DNA of 64,000 nucleotides, taken from Bacillus massilinigeriensis (GTDB lineage Bacteria; Bacillota; Bacilli; Bacillales; Cytobacillaceae). Location: contig NZ_LT630337.1 of NCBI RefSeq assembly GCF_900117315.1, forward strand, positions 3,473,404-3,537,403, given 5' to 3'. A model generated the notes under the pieces. That model saw nothing but the letters and a program-made list of their open reading frames with translations. It ran no database searches and was not told the DNA's origin. Position numbers and translations under genes: made by a program. Positions 53,282-62,368 of the stretch are shown here, in pieces (within the stretch, counting starts at the first letter, position 1; the number at the start of each line of letters is the position of its first letter).

Positions 53282-53497
53282 TTATGAATTTGTAGTAAAT
53301 TTCAAATGTTTATCACCTAAGATAATAATGTTTATATTCCATCTTGGATGCAAAACTAAATTGTTATTATCATCAAATTCTAAAGCAATATGTAATTCAT
53401 CATCTTCAGTTGTAAGAATAGCCATTCTTTTATTTTTCATATCTATATAAGGCTTTAAACCTTCTACCATTTTTATTTTCCAATCAAAAAATTTCAT
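53282..53497 (-). CDS. small hypothetical protein, 71 aa
   Basis: An acidic, beta-rich small protein without membrane segments (MKFFDWKIKMVEGLKPYIDM, then EDDELHIALEFDDNNNLVLHPRW). GGAGG lies six bases before the ATG at 53497; an ATG three bases earlier is also in frame. I do not recognise a family. It resembles small immunity-type or accessory proteins in size and composition, but no toxin gene is adjacent. A small hairpin (AACACTCT/AGAGTGTT) lies upstream at 53527-53547. Confidence 0.5.
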   Translation of the reverse strand: MKFFDWKIKMVEGLKPYIDMKNKRMAILTTEDDELHIALEFDDNNNLVLHPRWNINIIILGDKHLKFTTNS

Positions 53498-53593
53498 CAT
53501 TTACCTCCAATCTTCTAAACTATATCAACACTCTATATGAGAGTGTTTTAACCAGTTCTTCTTTCACTAACCTGACCTGTTTAATAACTTAAA

Positions 53594-53626
53594 CAAAAAA
53601 GGTGGTTAATCCATAGAACAACCACC
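53594..53626 (-). terminator. intrinsic terminator of the DUF3888 gene
   Basis: On the minus strand GGTGGTT pairs with AACCACC across a 12-nt loop and is followed by TTTTTTG. Confidence 0.8.
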
Positions 53627-53638
53627 CTAAGTTGAATT

Positions 53639-54025
53639 TCAACGATATGTTTTTAAATGTTTATAGCTTATTAACTTACCACTTGTATCAACTACAATCT
53701 CATCTATTCCATAGCTCATATGAGCATCATAGTAAGGGTAGACTTTTAGAGTTATCTCGTATAATCCACCAACTCCATACAGTTGCTTAATTTTGAGAAT
53801 TTCTGTATCATACGAAGCCCAAGTAAGACCTTCCGGGGTATCCTTATCATCTTTATAAATTTCAGCAATTGCTTTATCTACTGGTTGTCTAAGAGTATTT
53901 ATAAGTGCATATTTAAGCGTTTCACATAGTTCTCTATCAGCTTTATTTACTGTTGTTGCATTTACTCTTGTATTAGGGAATACTAATAGCATTCCAATCA
54001 TAAGTAAAATTACGATTTTTTTCAT
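53639..54025 (-). CDS. DUF3888-domain secreted protein
   Basis: A protein of about 128 aa. It has a clear signal peptide (MKKIVILLMIGMLLVFPNTRVNA) and a compact domain with CETLKYALINTLRQPVDKAIAEIY and LTWASYDTEILKIKQLYGVGGLYEITLKVYPYYDAHMSYGIDEIVVD that fits DUF3888. It is predicted to be exported; function is unknown. The start is among three nearby codons (54034 GTG, 54028, 54025), and the site GAGGTG favours the last. It is monocistronic with its own terminator. Confidence 0.75.
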   Translation of the reverse strand: MKKIVILLMIGMLLVFPNTRVNATTVNKADRELCETLKYALINTLRQPVDKAIAEIYKDDKDTPEGLTWASYDTEILKIKQLYGVGGLYEITLKVYPYYDAHMSYGIDEIVVDTSGKLISYKHLKTYR

Positions 54026-54114
54026 CATTTTCACCTCATTTTAGTTTCCTAAGAACCAAAATGATTTATTCAATCATAACAACTTTTTAAATGGTATTAA
54101 AAATATTACTTTAC

Positions 54115-55560
54115 TTATTTCCCTTTTATAAGTTCTGAAAGTCGTTTAAGTCCTTTTTCAAGTTCTTCTAATGTTGCGTAGGAATAAGACAAACGTAAAT
54201 GTTCTTGATCGTTTTTATCATAAACACTTCCCGGATTTAGCAAAATTCCTTCCTGAAGGGCTGCTTCAAATAATTTACGTGTGGAAATACCTGTTTGTAA
54301 TTGAAGCCATATATAAAATCCCCCACTTGGAATATTCCATGTAGCGATATCTGAGAAATAAGTATTTAAAATGTTAATCATAAAGTCTCTTCTACATTTT
54401 AATTCTACTCTTACTTGAGTTAAATAATCCTCATACAATCCACTTTTAATCCACTTATTCACAACAGTTTGCGATATAGAACTTGACCCGTAATCTGTTT
54501 GCATTTTTATATCGGCAAGTCGATTAATTACAGGTTCAGGCCCGACAATCCATCCAATTCGCAGTCCCGGACTTAATGACTTCGACACACTTCCAATGTA
54601 AAGCACATTTCCTCGCTTATCATTTGCTTTCAATGGTTTTGGTGTTGGATTATCAAACCATAATTCACCGTATACGTCATCCTCGATAATGGGAAGAGCT
54701 TCTTTTTCACAGACCTCTAACAGTTGTTTTCTTCTTTTATCAGACATTAAGATACCTGTTGGATTATGGAAAGATGGAATCGTATAAAGTAACGCAGCAT
54801 TGTGCTGTCGTTTTAAACGACCAATGGATTCATGCTCGATCCCTTCTTTATCTAAAGAGATTCCAAATAATTTCATGCCAGCAGATTGAAAGACATGAAC
54901 TGAATTTAGATATGAAGGTGATTCGTGAAAGATTACCGATTCCCGTTTTAATAAACCGATTGAAATCAATTGCAGTGCTTGAAGCCCTCCAGAAACAATT
55001 AAAATTGATGAAGGAGAGGCCTCAATGCCTTTCCCTTTTAAATAATTGCTAATTGTTTTCCGTAAATGGATGCTTCCTTTTGGCTCTTCATAGCCTAGAG
55101 ACAAGTCATTCTCCATATCTATTTCCAATATTTTTGCCATCTGATTATTTGGTAACAGATCGGGTGAAAGTTCCCCTGTACCAAGTCGAATAATATTTGG
55201 GTTTACTTCTGCTTCGTTAATTTTTTGAATGATGTTAATATTAGGTTCATGAATACCAGAACGCACATAACTAATCCAATCAGGAAGTGGAGTTGAAGCA
55301 AGTAGGCTCCACGTATTATTTACCACCCTTGTACCACTTCCCACTTTGGATTCAATCAACCCATCTGCTGCCAATTCTTCAAGTGCAGTAACAATTGTGC
55401 TTCGATTGACTTCAAATTGTTTAGCCAAAATCCTTTGTGATGGTATTTTCGTACCAATTGTCCATTCCCCATTCAAAATTTTCTTTTTCAAATAATCGTA
55501 GATTTGCAGGTGTAAAGGTAACGATGAAGATTTTTGCGGTTTCCATTCTACTTTAGACAT
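54115..55560 (-). CDS. MocR/PdxR-type GntR regulator with aminotransferase domain
   Basis: A 481-aa fusion. The N-terminal GntR winged helix (LPLHLQIYDYLKKKILNGEWTIGTKIPSQRILAKQFEVNRSTIVTALEELAADGLIESKVGSGT, residues 13-77) is joined to an aminotransferase class I fold with the PLP lysine in YIGSVSKSLSPGLRIGW and the Asp in PIIEDDVYGELW. Such MocR regulators use PLP as sensor. It is divergent from the LysE-type exporter gene and probably controls it. Direct TGGTTG repeats lie between them. Confidence 0.85.
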   Translation of the reverse strand: MSKVEWKPQKSSSLPLHLQIYDYLKKKILNGEWTIGTKIPSQRILAKQFEVNRSTIVTALEELAADGLIESKVGSGTRVVNNTWSLLASTPLPDWISYVRSGIHEPNINIIQKINEAEVNPNIIRLGTGELSPDLLPNNQMAKILEIDMENDLSLGYEEPKGSIHLRKTISNYLKGKGIEASPSSILIVSGGLQALQLISIGLLKRESVIFHESPSYLNSVHVFQSAGMKLFGISLDKEGIEHESIGRLKRQHNAALLYTIPSFHNPTGILMSDKRRKQLLEVCEKEALPIIEDDVYGELWFDNPTPKPLKANDKRGNVLYIGSVSKSLSPGLRIGWIVGPEPVINRLADIKMQTDYGSSSISQTVVNKWIKSGLYEDYLTQVRVELKCRRDFMINILNTYFSDIATWNIPSGGFYIWLQLQTGISTRKLFEAALQEGILLNPGSVYDKNDQEHLRLSYSYATLEELEKGLKRLSELIKGK

Positions 55561-55596
55561 ATTCCAGCTCCGTCCTTTTCTTTTATTGTATCAAAA

Positions 55597-55626
55597 TGGT
55601 TGGTTTCACTTCCATCCAATTGGTTG
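55597..55626. promoter_or_regulatory. candidate MocR operator (direct repeat)
   Basis: TGGTTG occurs at 55597-55602 and 55621-55626, 24 bp apart in the same orientation, with an ATCCAAT between. MocR proteins typically bind direct repeats separated by about two helical turns. The site lies in the 121-bp divergent region. Confidence 0.45.
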
Positions 55627-55681
55627 AAGACATATAGATGAACCTTCGCTATTCTATATATACGAACAGGAGGGAAAAATA

Positions 55682-56302
55682 GTGGAACCATTATTGCACG
55701 GAATAATGCTAGCTTTCGGATTAATATTACCTTTAGGTGTACAAAATGTTTTTATTTTTAATCAGGGAGCAACTCATAAGAAGTTTACCAATGCCCTACC
55801 AGCAGTTATAACGGCAGGCGTTTGTGATACGATACTTATTTCATTGGCTGTGGCTGGTGTATCGATTATCATTTTAAGTTTTGAATGGCTGCGGACTTTT
55901 ATATTTTTAGTAGGATTTATTTTTTTAGTTTACATGGGATGGCTAATGTGGAGAGATACTCCCGAAGTAAAGAATCACCAAGAATCCAATCCTTTCTCCG
56001 CAAAACGGCAGATTTTATTTGCTGCATCTGTTTCCTTGTTAAATCCCCATGCTATTTTAGACACAATAGGAGTCATCGGAACAAGCTCGTTGGTCTATTC
56101 AGGGAATGAGAAATGGATTTTTACAATAGCCTGTATTGTAGTTTCTTGGATTTGGTTCTTCGCGTTGGCTATTACCGGAAAAAAGATCGGCCAAATTGAT
56201 ACAAACGGAAAACTATTAAAACGGTTGAATCAAATTTCTGCTCTTATTATTTGGGGAATAGCTGTTTTTATGGGGTCACAGTTATTTCTCGTTATAATCT
56301 AA
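55682..56302 (+). CDS. LysE/ArgO-family amino acid exporter
   Basis: A 206-aa membrane protein with about six hydrophobic segments. The N-terminus GIMLAFGLILPLGVQNVFIFNQGA contains the LysE-family G-x-Q-N-x-x-V motif, and SLLNPHAILDTIGVIGT carries the conserved NP-H. The start is GTG with AGGAGGG eight bases upstream. The family exports basic amino acids such as lysine and arginine. It is divergent from the MocR-type regulator and probably under its control. Confidence 0.85.
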   Translation: MEPLLHGIMLAFGLILPLGVQNVFIFNQGATHKKFTNALPAVITAGVCDTILISLAVAGVSIIILSFEWLRTFIFLVGFIFLVYMGWLMWRDTPEVKNHQESNPFSAKRQILFAASVSLLNPHAILDTIGVIGTSSLVYSGNEKWIFTIACIVVSWIWFFALAITGKKIGQIDTNGKLLKRLNQISALIIWGIAVFMGSQLFLVII

Positions 56303-56384
56303 GTAAGTTTTAAAGACGAAGGTACATTCATAATACCAAAGGAGTGATTAAGGAAGAAAACTCTATGAATATAGGAATAAATAA

Positions 56385-56433
56385 AAAGCAAAAAAGAGAA
56401 AGTTATCGTTAGATATTTCCTCTTTTTTGCTTC
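56385..56433. terminator. bidirectional terminator after the lysE-like gene
   Basis: AAGCAAAAAAGAG pairs with CTCTTTTTTGCTT across a 21-nt loop, between convergent units. Confidence 0.7.
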
Positions 56434-56458
56434 AATATGCACATCAAATTAAATTTTA

Positions 56459-56662
56459 TTACTGACCATTTTTTCTTCGAACAGTTATTGATTCACCGGC
56501 AATGCCCCAATTATCGGTATCAACTTCGTCAATAACTACAACGGTTGTGTTTGGATTTTTACCTAATACATCGACAAGTAATTAGGTTGCTCCCTTTATT
56601 AACTCAGCTTTTTTTTCGGGTGTAACATTTTCATTTGTTATTTTAATATTTACATATGGCAT
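56459..56662 (-). pseudogene. 4-oxalocrotonate tautomerase-like gene with in-frame stop
   Basis: The 68-codon frame starts MPYVNIKITNENVTPEKKAE with the catalytic N-terminal Pro after Met, and ends DEVDTDNWGIAGESITVRRK. The 4-OT motif GIAGESI is intact. Codon 27 is TAA (56582-56584), where the family usually has Gln (CAA) or Glu; one C-to-T change explains it. It would yield only a 26-residue peptide unless read through. Its ATG overlaps the stop of the MFS gene (TAATG). Confidence 0.85.
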
Positions 56663-57870
56663 TAAAACTCCCTCTTTCCATTTGATTTAATAGGCGATGG
56701 TTCTATGTTCGGCATTCGATCAAATCGAATGCCGCTTAAAAGTAACATTGATCCAATGAATACTACACCAGCTGCTCCAATCAAAGCTGAATTAAAACTT
56801 TGAGTATAAGATAATAGAATTCCAGCAATTGTTGGTCCGATCATTTGACCAGCGGCATAAATGGCCGTTAGATAACCAATAATTCGACTGCTATTCGATG
56901 GACTCATCTGGCGTGCCAATGTTGTGGCGAGTGTAGTGATACCCATAAAGGTAGCTCCAAATAACAAGGCACTTATTATTAAACTAAATTGGCTTAACCA
57001 GAAGACAGGTAGTGCAATACCTATGGATTGTAGAATCATTGAAAATACTAATGATTTTACAAATCCCCATTTTTTTGCGAGGGTTGACCAGACGATACAT
57101 GATGGAATTGCACCTAAGCCAACAACCATCCACACAATAGTAGGGTCAATGCTAAAGATTGAGGTCTTTTCAGTAATCGACACTATAAATGTCCCTGTTA
57201 CAATGTAGCCTAATCCTTCTAAACCGTAGGCAATAATTAACAAAGGAAGCCATTTGAGGGGTGGTGCTTGTGTAATAACAATTTGTTCATCCTTTTTTAT
57301 CATTGTATTTGGGGAATCTTTGAACCAAAACCATACGAAGATCGTAAGTATACTGCTTACAATGGCTAATCCAACCCATACACCTTCCCAACTAAATAAA
57401 TCGTTAAAGCCCGGAATAAAGAGGGTTGAAAAAAAGATTCCGAAACCTACCCCTGAGTAAAAATAGCCTGACCAATTTGTTTTACCTACATTAGCCAGTT
57501 TATCTAGGATAATACTAGAGGCTAAAACAAAAATGAATGCACTTGCCACTCCGGAAATAAAGCGAATGATAAGCATTAGTATGTAGGAATGAGAAAGCCC
57601 CATCATGCAAGTGGTAATAATACTTACTACAAGACTACCTCTTAAATAAAATGTTCTATGCTTTTTCAATGGGAGAACTCCTGCTAAAATTGCTCCGGTG
57701 AAATATCCTGCGTAATTGCTTGAAGCGAGGTAGCCCGCAACTGCATCGGTAAAGGTAAGAGCATTTTGCATTAATGGCAATATTGGAGTATAAGCAAACC
57801 TTCCAATTCCCATCGCAATCATTAATGAAAAAATTCCCCCAATCAAAAATAAAAAAGGATTTTTGTTCAA
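56662..57870 (-). CDS. MFS transporter, YbfB/YjiJ family
   Basis: A 402-aa transporter with twelve hydrophobic segments. The N-terminus GIGRFAYTPILPLMQ is the signature of the YbfB/UPF0226 group, and FKDSPNTMIKKDE marks the central loop between the two six-helix halves. The substrate is unknown, probably export of a small organic molecule. The first gene on its strand, it overlaps the tautomerase pseudogene at its end. It is divergent from a LysR-type regulator 134 bp away. Confidence 0.8.
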   Translation of the reverse strand: MNKNPFLFLIGGIFSLMIAMGIGRFAYTPILPLMQNALTFTDAVAGYLASSNYAGYFTGAILAGVLPLKKHRTFYLRGSLVVSIITTCMMGLSHSYILMLIIRFISGVASAFIFVLASSIILDKLANVGKTNWSGYFYSGVGFGIFFSTLFIPGFNDLFSWEGVWVGLAIVSSILTIFVWFWFKDSPNTMIKKDEQIVITQAPPLKWLPLLIIAYGLEGLGYIVTGTFIVSITEKTSIFSIDPTIVWMVVGLGAIPSCIVWSTLAKKWGFVKSLVFSMILQSIGIALPVFWLSQFSLIISALLFGATFMGITTLATTLARQMSPSNSSRIIGYLTAIYAAGQMIGPTIAGILLSYTQSFNSALIGAAGVVFIGSMLLLSGIRFDRMPNIEPSPIKSNGKREF

Positions 57871-58004
57871 TTTTTCACCCCCCTAATTATAATAATTTTC
57901 TTACATTTTTATCTTATCTGTTTTTCGCTATATGGTATAATACTAAAAAACGATGTATGGATATCATTTTTCTATATATCAAAAAAGGGGAAGAGGCGAT
58001 AATC

Positions 58005-58880
58005 GTGGATTTGCAAGCATTGAGATTTTTTCAAGCTGTCGCAAAGTTAGGAAGTATTTCAAAGGCAGCTAGAGAAATGAACTACGCACAATCCAATCTC
58101 ACAGCAAGAATTCAGCAATTGGAATCAGATCTGCAAACTAAGCTATTTTACAGGCATAATCGAGGGACTACTTTAACAGATAAAGGTAAATTATTACTTT
58201 CATATACAGATGAAATATTTCAACTTTTAGATGAGGTTCAAAACGTGATGAGTGATGATCAAACACCAAAAGGTCCTTTATTAATCGGTTCGATGGAAAC
58301 GACTGCTGCAGTTCGTTTGCCAACAATGCTTTCAAAGTTCCATCGTGAATATCCTACTGTTGACCTTACGTTAAAAACAGGTCCAACTGAGCAAAATGTT
58401 CAAGGTGTTCTACAATATGAATTAGATGGAGCTTTTATTGCTGGACCTATTGAGCATCCAGAACTCACATATAAAACAGTAATAGAAGAAGAGTTAGTAC
58501 TGATAACGGACAGGTTACATCATCCCTTATCTTCTATAAAAGAAATACAAAATCGAACAATATTGGTTTTTCGTAATGGGTGTTCATATCGGGCAAGGTT
58601 TGAAGAATGGTTACATCATGAAGGGGTGATTCCAGAAAAAATTATGGAGTTTGGAACACTTGATGGAATTATTGGCTGTGTATCTGCGGGACTTGGTATA
58701 AGTTTACTTCCTCTTAGTGTAGTCGAAAAACATATTAAAGACAATCAACTTATCCAACATGCCATTCCAAATAGATTCGGAAAAGTCAAGACCATCTTCG
58801 TTTATCGAAAAGATAAATATATCCCAGTTTCTTTGAGGACATTTATAGAAATGATAAGTAATGAAATGATTTTTGTTTAA
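58005..58880 (+). CDS. LysR-family transcriptional regulator
   Basis: The 291-aa protein begins with the LysR helix-turn-helix (LQALRFFQAVAKLGSISKAAREMNYAQSNLTARIQQLESDLQTKLFYRHNRGTTLT, residues 3-57). A substrate-binding domain follows (GPLLIGSMETTAAVRLP...). The start is GTG at 58005 with AGAGGCGAT upstream; longer frames run into the MFS gene. It is divergent from the MFS transporter, the classical arrangement for LysR control. The effector is unknown. Confidence 0.85.
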   Translation: MDLQALRFFQAVAKLGSISKAAREMNYAQSNLTARIQQLESDLQTKLFYRHNRGTTLTDKGKLLLSYTDEIFQLLDEVQNVMSDDQTPKGPLLIGSMETTAAVRLPTMLSKFHREYPTVDLTLKTGPTEQNVQGVLQYELDGAFIAGPIEHPELTYKTVIEEELVLITDRLHHPLSSIKEIQNRTILVFRNGCSYRARFEEWLHHEGVIPEKIMEFGTLDGIIGCVSAGLGISLLPLSVVEKHIKDNQLIQHAIPNRFGKVKTIFVYRKDKYIPVSLRTFIEMISNEMIFV

Positions 58881-59029
58881 AAAAATGTGCAGTTTAGTGA
58901 ATAAAAGGAGACTTTGAACAGGTATAAAAATTCTCATGTAATGTAATTATAAATGTCTATTATGAGTATTTTGGATATTGAGTTAAAATAAATATGGATC
59001 CTATATATTCTACTATTGGAGGTGGATAT

Positions 59030-59491
59030 ATGAAAAAAGAAATCACCTTTAGAAATGCAACGGTACAAGATTTGGATAGAATTGTAGAAATGCTATCTGA
59101 TGATGTTTTAGGAGGTAAGCGTGAGCGTTATCATTCCCCACTTCCAAATAGTTACATAGAAGCATTTAAAGCTATTACATCTGATCCCAATAATGAGTTA
59201 GTAGTGGCTTGTTATAACAATGAAGTTGTTGGTGTTCAACAAATTACATTTACACCATATATAACATATCAAGGTGGGTGGAGAGCAACTATCGAAGGAG
59301 TCAGAATATCATCTTCTGTACGTAGTAAAGGTGTAGGTTCTAAACTTATTCTGTATGCTATTCAACAAGCAAAAGCACGTGGCTGTCATCTAATACAACT
59401 TACAACAGATAAAAAAAGAGATGATGCTTTACGGTTTTATGAACGTTTAGGTTTTAATGCAACACATGAGGGATTAAAAATGAAGTTATAA
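59030..59491 (+). CDS. GNAT-family acetyltransferase
   Basis: The 153-aa single GNAT domain has the start ITFRNATVQDLDRIVEML, the acetyl-CoA loop VRSKGVGSKLILYAIQQAKARGC (R-x-x-G-x-G/A) and the end FYERLGFNATHEGLKM. The start at 59030 has GGAGG seven bases upstream. It acetylates an unknown amine. It is monocistronic with its own terminator. Confidence 0.85.
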   Translation: MKKEITFRNATVQDLDRIVEMLSDDVLGGKRERYHSPLPNSYIEAFKAITSDPNNELVVACYNNEVVGVQQITFTPYITYQGGWRATIEGVRISSSVRSKGVGSKLILYAIQQAKARGCHLIQLTTDKKRDDALRFYERLGFNATHEGLKMKL

Positions 59492-59576
59492 TATTTTTTA
59501 CGGATACCTGACTTCAAAAAGGATAAGCCCCTTATTTTGTTGAACGAATTTAAGAAAGTAAAATGAATAGTTAATG

Positions 59577-59618
59577 TAAAATAGCGGATTGAGAATCTTA
59601 TTCCCAATCCGCTATTTG
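59577..59618 (+). terminator. intrinsic terminator after the GNAT gene
   Basis: AAATAGCGGATTG pairs with CAATCCGCTATTT. The flanks allow use on both strands. Confidence 0.75.
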
Positions 59619-59744
59619 GTGTGTAATTTACCTTGTGAGTAGCGCTTAAACCAAACCACATTTATTAGGTTTTTAAGGTTCTACACCCAAAGGGAGAAAC
59701 ATTTTTGTTCCCCATTATTTTTTTGTAAGGGAAATTCTATATCC

Positions 59745-60329
59745 TTATATCTCTTCTTTTTTACGTTGCTGATGACGTGTAACCTTCTGACGATTCCCAC
59801 AGATTTTCATCGAACACCATTTCCTTCTGCCATGAGTGTCAATAAACAATAAAACACATTCCGGATTTGCACAACGGTGCATGTAAGAAAGTTGATTGTT
59901 TGTATAAAGATTAAGGGCGTCATATGCTATCAATGAAGTAATTGCGGCTGATGGATTTCCAACTGGAATAGGTATTAATGTATTATCCTGTATAGAATAG
60001 GTAAATGGAGCTTTTTTAATAAGTGTCTCAAAGAAAGAAACCCAACCATCCATAAGATTTTTACCATCTGCTACTCGTTCATACCCTTCGCGTAGAAACG
60101 AACGAACTTCTCTTAAAATCGGCAGCGCTTCCTTTGCCCATTCATCAACTTTATCCCTTAGTTGGTAAGGAGATAAAACCTTTTCTTCTTCTAAAGTACG
60201 AATCCAATCCGTTACATCTTCCACTGATGTAAATAAATCATATCGGATTCCATTCCGAACGACTTCTGTATTGACAAGATCCAAAGAAAGATTTCCAGAA
60301 ATTAGCGGAAGCTTATTTTTACTGTTCAT
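59745..60329 (-). CDS. CGNR zinc-finger regulator (ABATE domain)
   Basis: A 194-aa protein. The N-terminal ABATE-like domain contains LSLDLVNTEVVRNGIRYDLF. The C-terminal CGNR zinc finger is CANPECVLLFIDTHGRRKWCSMKICGNRQKVTRHQ, with four cysteines and the name motif CGNR. Proteins of this type are transcription regulators of catabolic or resistance genes. It is divergent from the MFS gene at 60460, and the 130-bp gap holds an ordered array of ATTAACC/GGTTAAT heptamers. Confidence 0.85.
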   Translation of the reverse strand: MNSKNKLPLISGNLSLDLVNTEVVRNGIRYDLFTSVEDVTDWIRTLEEEKVLSPYQLRDKVDEWAKEALPILREVRSFLREGYERVADGKNLMDGWVSFFETLIKKAPFTYSIQDNTLIPIPVGNPSAAITSLIAYDALNLYTNNQLSYMHRCANPECVLLFIDTHGRRKWCSMKICGNRQKVTRHQQRKKEEI

Positions 60330-60358
60330 TGTAATCCCTCACGAAATGTAAATTTTAT

Positions 60359-60440
60359 ATTAACCTATTATAACACGCTTGACAGGTTAATTATAATCAC
60401 ATATATTATTAACCATTAAAACCATATTTTAGTGGTTAAT
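60359..60440. promoter_or_regulatory. four-heptamer operator array between CGNR and MFS genes
   Basis: ATTAACC (60359-60365), GGTTAAT (60385-60391), ATTAACC (60408-60414) and GGTTAAT (60434-60440) alternate in orientation, with centre spacings of 26, 23 and 26 bp. Two of them flank the promoter at 60379-60407. They probably bind the divergently encoded CGNR protein. Confidence 0.6.
60379..60407 (+). promoter_or_regulatory. sigma-A promoter of the MFS gene
   Basis: TTGACA (60379-60384) and TATATT (60402-60407) are 17 bp apart. Heptamers of the operator array occupy the spacer start and the bases just after the -10 box, so a bound repressor would block it. Confidence 0.75.
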
Positions 60441-60459
60441 TTCTCAGGGGGGGATTTTA

Positions 60460-61698
60460 ATGGAACGCTCTTTTTTAGGTTCACGTATTGTTCTCATTGC
60501 ATTTATTACACTTATGGGGGCATTTGGATTAAATCTTACAGCAGGTCAGTTTTTTACACCACTTCATGATTCGTATGGGTGGGATTTAACGACACTAAGT
60601 TTAGCCGTATCTCTCAATATGATTACTTGGGGCTTTTTTCAACCTATAATGGGGCAACTAATTGATCGAATCGGCCCTAAATTGGTAATTGCAGGTAGCG
60701 CCACCCTAATGGGAATAGCATTTTTACTATCATCAACCATTACTGAGGTTTGGCAATTTTTTATCTATTACGGTATTTTAACTGCCATTGGTTTTGCTGG
60801 ATGTGGTTCAATGGCCAATTCGGTATTAGTATCCCGGTGGTATGTAAAAAAACGTGCTACCATGCTCTCTAGAAGTTCAATGGGCATGAATATCGGTCAA
60901 CTTTTACTACTACCCTTAACAGGATTTCTTATTGCAACCAATGATTTTCGTTTCGCCTTTGTTGTACTTGGGATAATCATGCTTGTTGTGGTCTTACCTT
61001 TGGTTTTATTTGGAGTTAAGAATAACCCAAATGAAGTCAGCCAGTTTCCCGATGGTGACCCTACCTCCGAATTTACAATGCCTAAAAGTATATTATTATC
61101 TGAGGCATTACAAAGCCGTGAGTTCTGGTTGTCTAGTCTTGGTTTTGCCTCTTGTGGTTTTACACTATATTTAATAACGATGCATCTTCCAAAATTTGCG
61201 GTGGATGTGGGCGGTAGTACCTCTCTTGGCGGGCAATTACTCGGCATAGCAGCCTTAGCGAGTGCAATTTCTATGTGGGCTACAGGTCAGTTAAGTCGTA
61301 CATATGGAAAAAGGAATTTATTAATCTTCCTTTATGTGATTCGTTTATTAGCCTTTATCTGGCTGGCCGTATCACAGAATATTTGGCAATTGTATTTATT
61401 TGCAATTGTTTATGGGATTTCATCCATGCCGATCATTCCGTTGGTAACAGGAATCATAGGTGATCGGTTTGGAAAAAACGCAATGGGGAGTATTTTAGGA
61501 ACTAGTTGGTTAATTCATCAAGTTTTTGCAGCTTTGGGAGTGTTTTTAGGCGGATACCTACGAACCTTATTTGGAGATTACTTCTTTGCCTTTTTAATGG
61601 GAGCCATTCTATTAGCTATAGGAACAATTTTAACCTTGTTTTTAAAGGAAAATCAGACAAAGGTAAATATAGAAACTGCCAATATTAAAGGAAACTAG
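60460..61698 (+). CDS. MFS transporter
   Basis: A 412-aa transporter with twelve hydrophobic segments. MGAFGLNLTAGQFFTPLHDSYGWDLTTLSLAVSLNMITWGFFQPIMGQLIDRIGPKLVIAGS covers helices 1-3 with the loop 2-3 MFS motif, and a central loop (GVKNNPNEVSQFPDGDPT) separates the halves. It is of the OFA/monocarboxylate-like group by overall look. The ribosome site AGGGGGG precedes the ATG. It is divergent from the CGNR regulator. Confidence 0.85.
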   Translation: MERSFLGSRIVLIAFITLMGAFGLNLTAGQFFTPLHDSYGWDLTTLSLAVSLNMITWGFFQPIMGQLIDRIGPKLVIAGSATLMGIAFLLSSTITEVWQFFIYYGILTAIGFAGCGSMANSVLVSRWYVKKRATMLSRSSMGMNIGQLLLLPLTGFLIATNDFRFAFVVLGIIMLVVVLPLVLFGVKNNPNEVSQFPDGDPTSEFTMPKSILLSEALQSREFWLSSLGFASCGFTLYLITMHLPKFAVDVGGSTSLGGQLLGIAALASAISMWATGQLSRTYGKRNLLIFLYVIRLLAFIWLAVSQNIWQLYLFAIVYGISSMPIIPLVTGIIGDRFGKNAMGSILGTSWLIHQVFAALGVFLGGYLRTLFGDYFFAFLMGAILLAIGTILTLFLKENQTKVNIETANIKGN

Positions 61699-61753
61699 GC
61701 ATTTTATGAATATCAATATGATTCACAAATCTTTTTAAACGGATGGATAAAAA

Positions 61754-62227
61754 ATGAATACTAATTTGATGAACCAATTATTTTTTGTTCGGAAGAATAC
61801 GATAAGTTACGTGAAAGACTTGAGTGAAAATGTATTAAAAATTGTACCTTTGGGATTAAATAATCATATAAAATGGAATTTAGGTCATATATATGTCATT
61901 TCGGAGAAGTTCTGTTTTACACTTACTAGAGAGGAAACAAAGTTGCCAGCTAATTTTAATAAACTATTTGATCCGGGAACTTCCCCTTCTCATTGGGAAA
62001 TAGATCCACATGAAAAAAATGAATTGATATACCTTTTAAATGAGCAAATTTCTAGAATAGAATCGGTGTTATCCGGCCGTATGGAAGAAAAAATAAAACA
62101 GCCATATACAACATCTACAGGTCTTGAATTAGTAACAATTGGAGAATTGATTAGTTTTTGTTTATATCATGAAGGTATGCACTTTGGCGCAATCAAAAAT
62201 ATTCATAACTTAACTAGAAACATATAA
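61754..62227 (+). CDS. DinB-superfamily protein
   Basis: A 157-aa protein with DinB-type helical pattern and metal ligands: WNLGHIYVISEKF (first His) and FCLYHEGMHFGAIKNIH (HxxxH). It is shorter in the loop regions than the DinB protein at 20.8 kb. It lies 55 bp after the MFS gene on the same strand with no terminator between, so co-transcription is likely. The function is unknown. Confidence 0.75.
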   Translation: MNTNLMNQLFFVRKNTISYVKDLSENVLKIVPLGLNNHIKWNLGHIYVISEKFCFTLTREETKLPANFNKLFDPGTSPSHWEIDPHEKNELIYLLNEQISRIESVLSGRMEEKIKQPYTTSTGLELVTIGELISFCLYHEGMHFGAIKNIHNLTRNI

Positions 62228-62368
62228 GGTAAGAATGGTTTACAATTATGTGTATTAGGATTGTAGTAAGTTTAATATATAGCTATGTTAATTTTATATA
62301 AGTGAGACCTTCTTGATTAGAAGGTCTCATAGTTCCTACACCTTTTGATTTACAATTCTCATAAATAC

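Noticed and set aside
57774-58004. Long N-terminal extension of the LysR gene
   Set aside because: It overlaps the divergent MFS gene and the helix-turn-helix starts right at the GTG at 58005.
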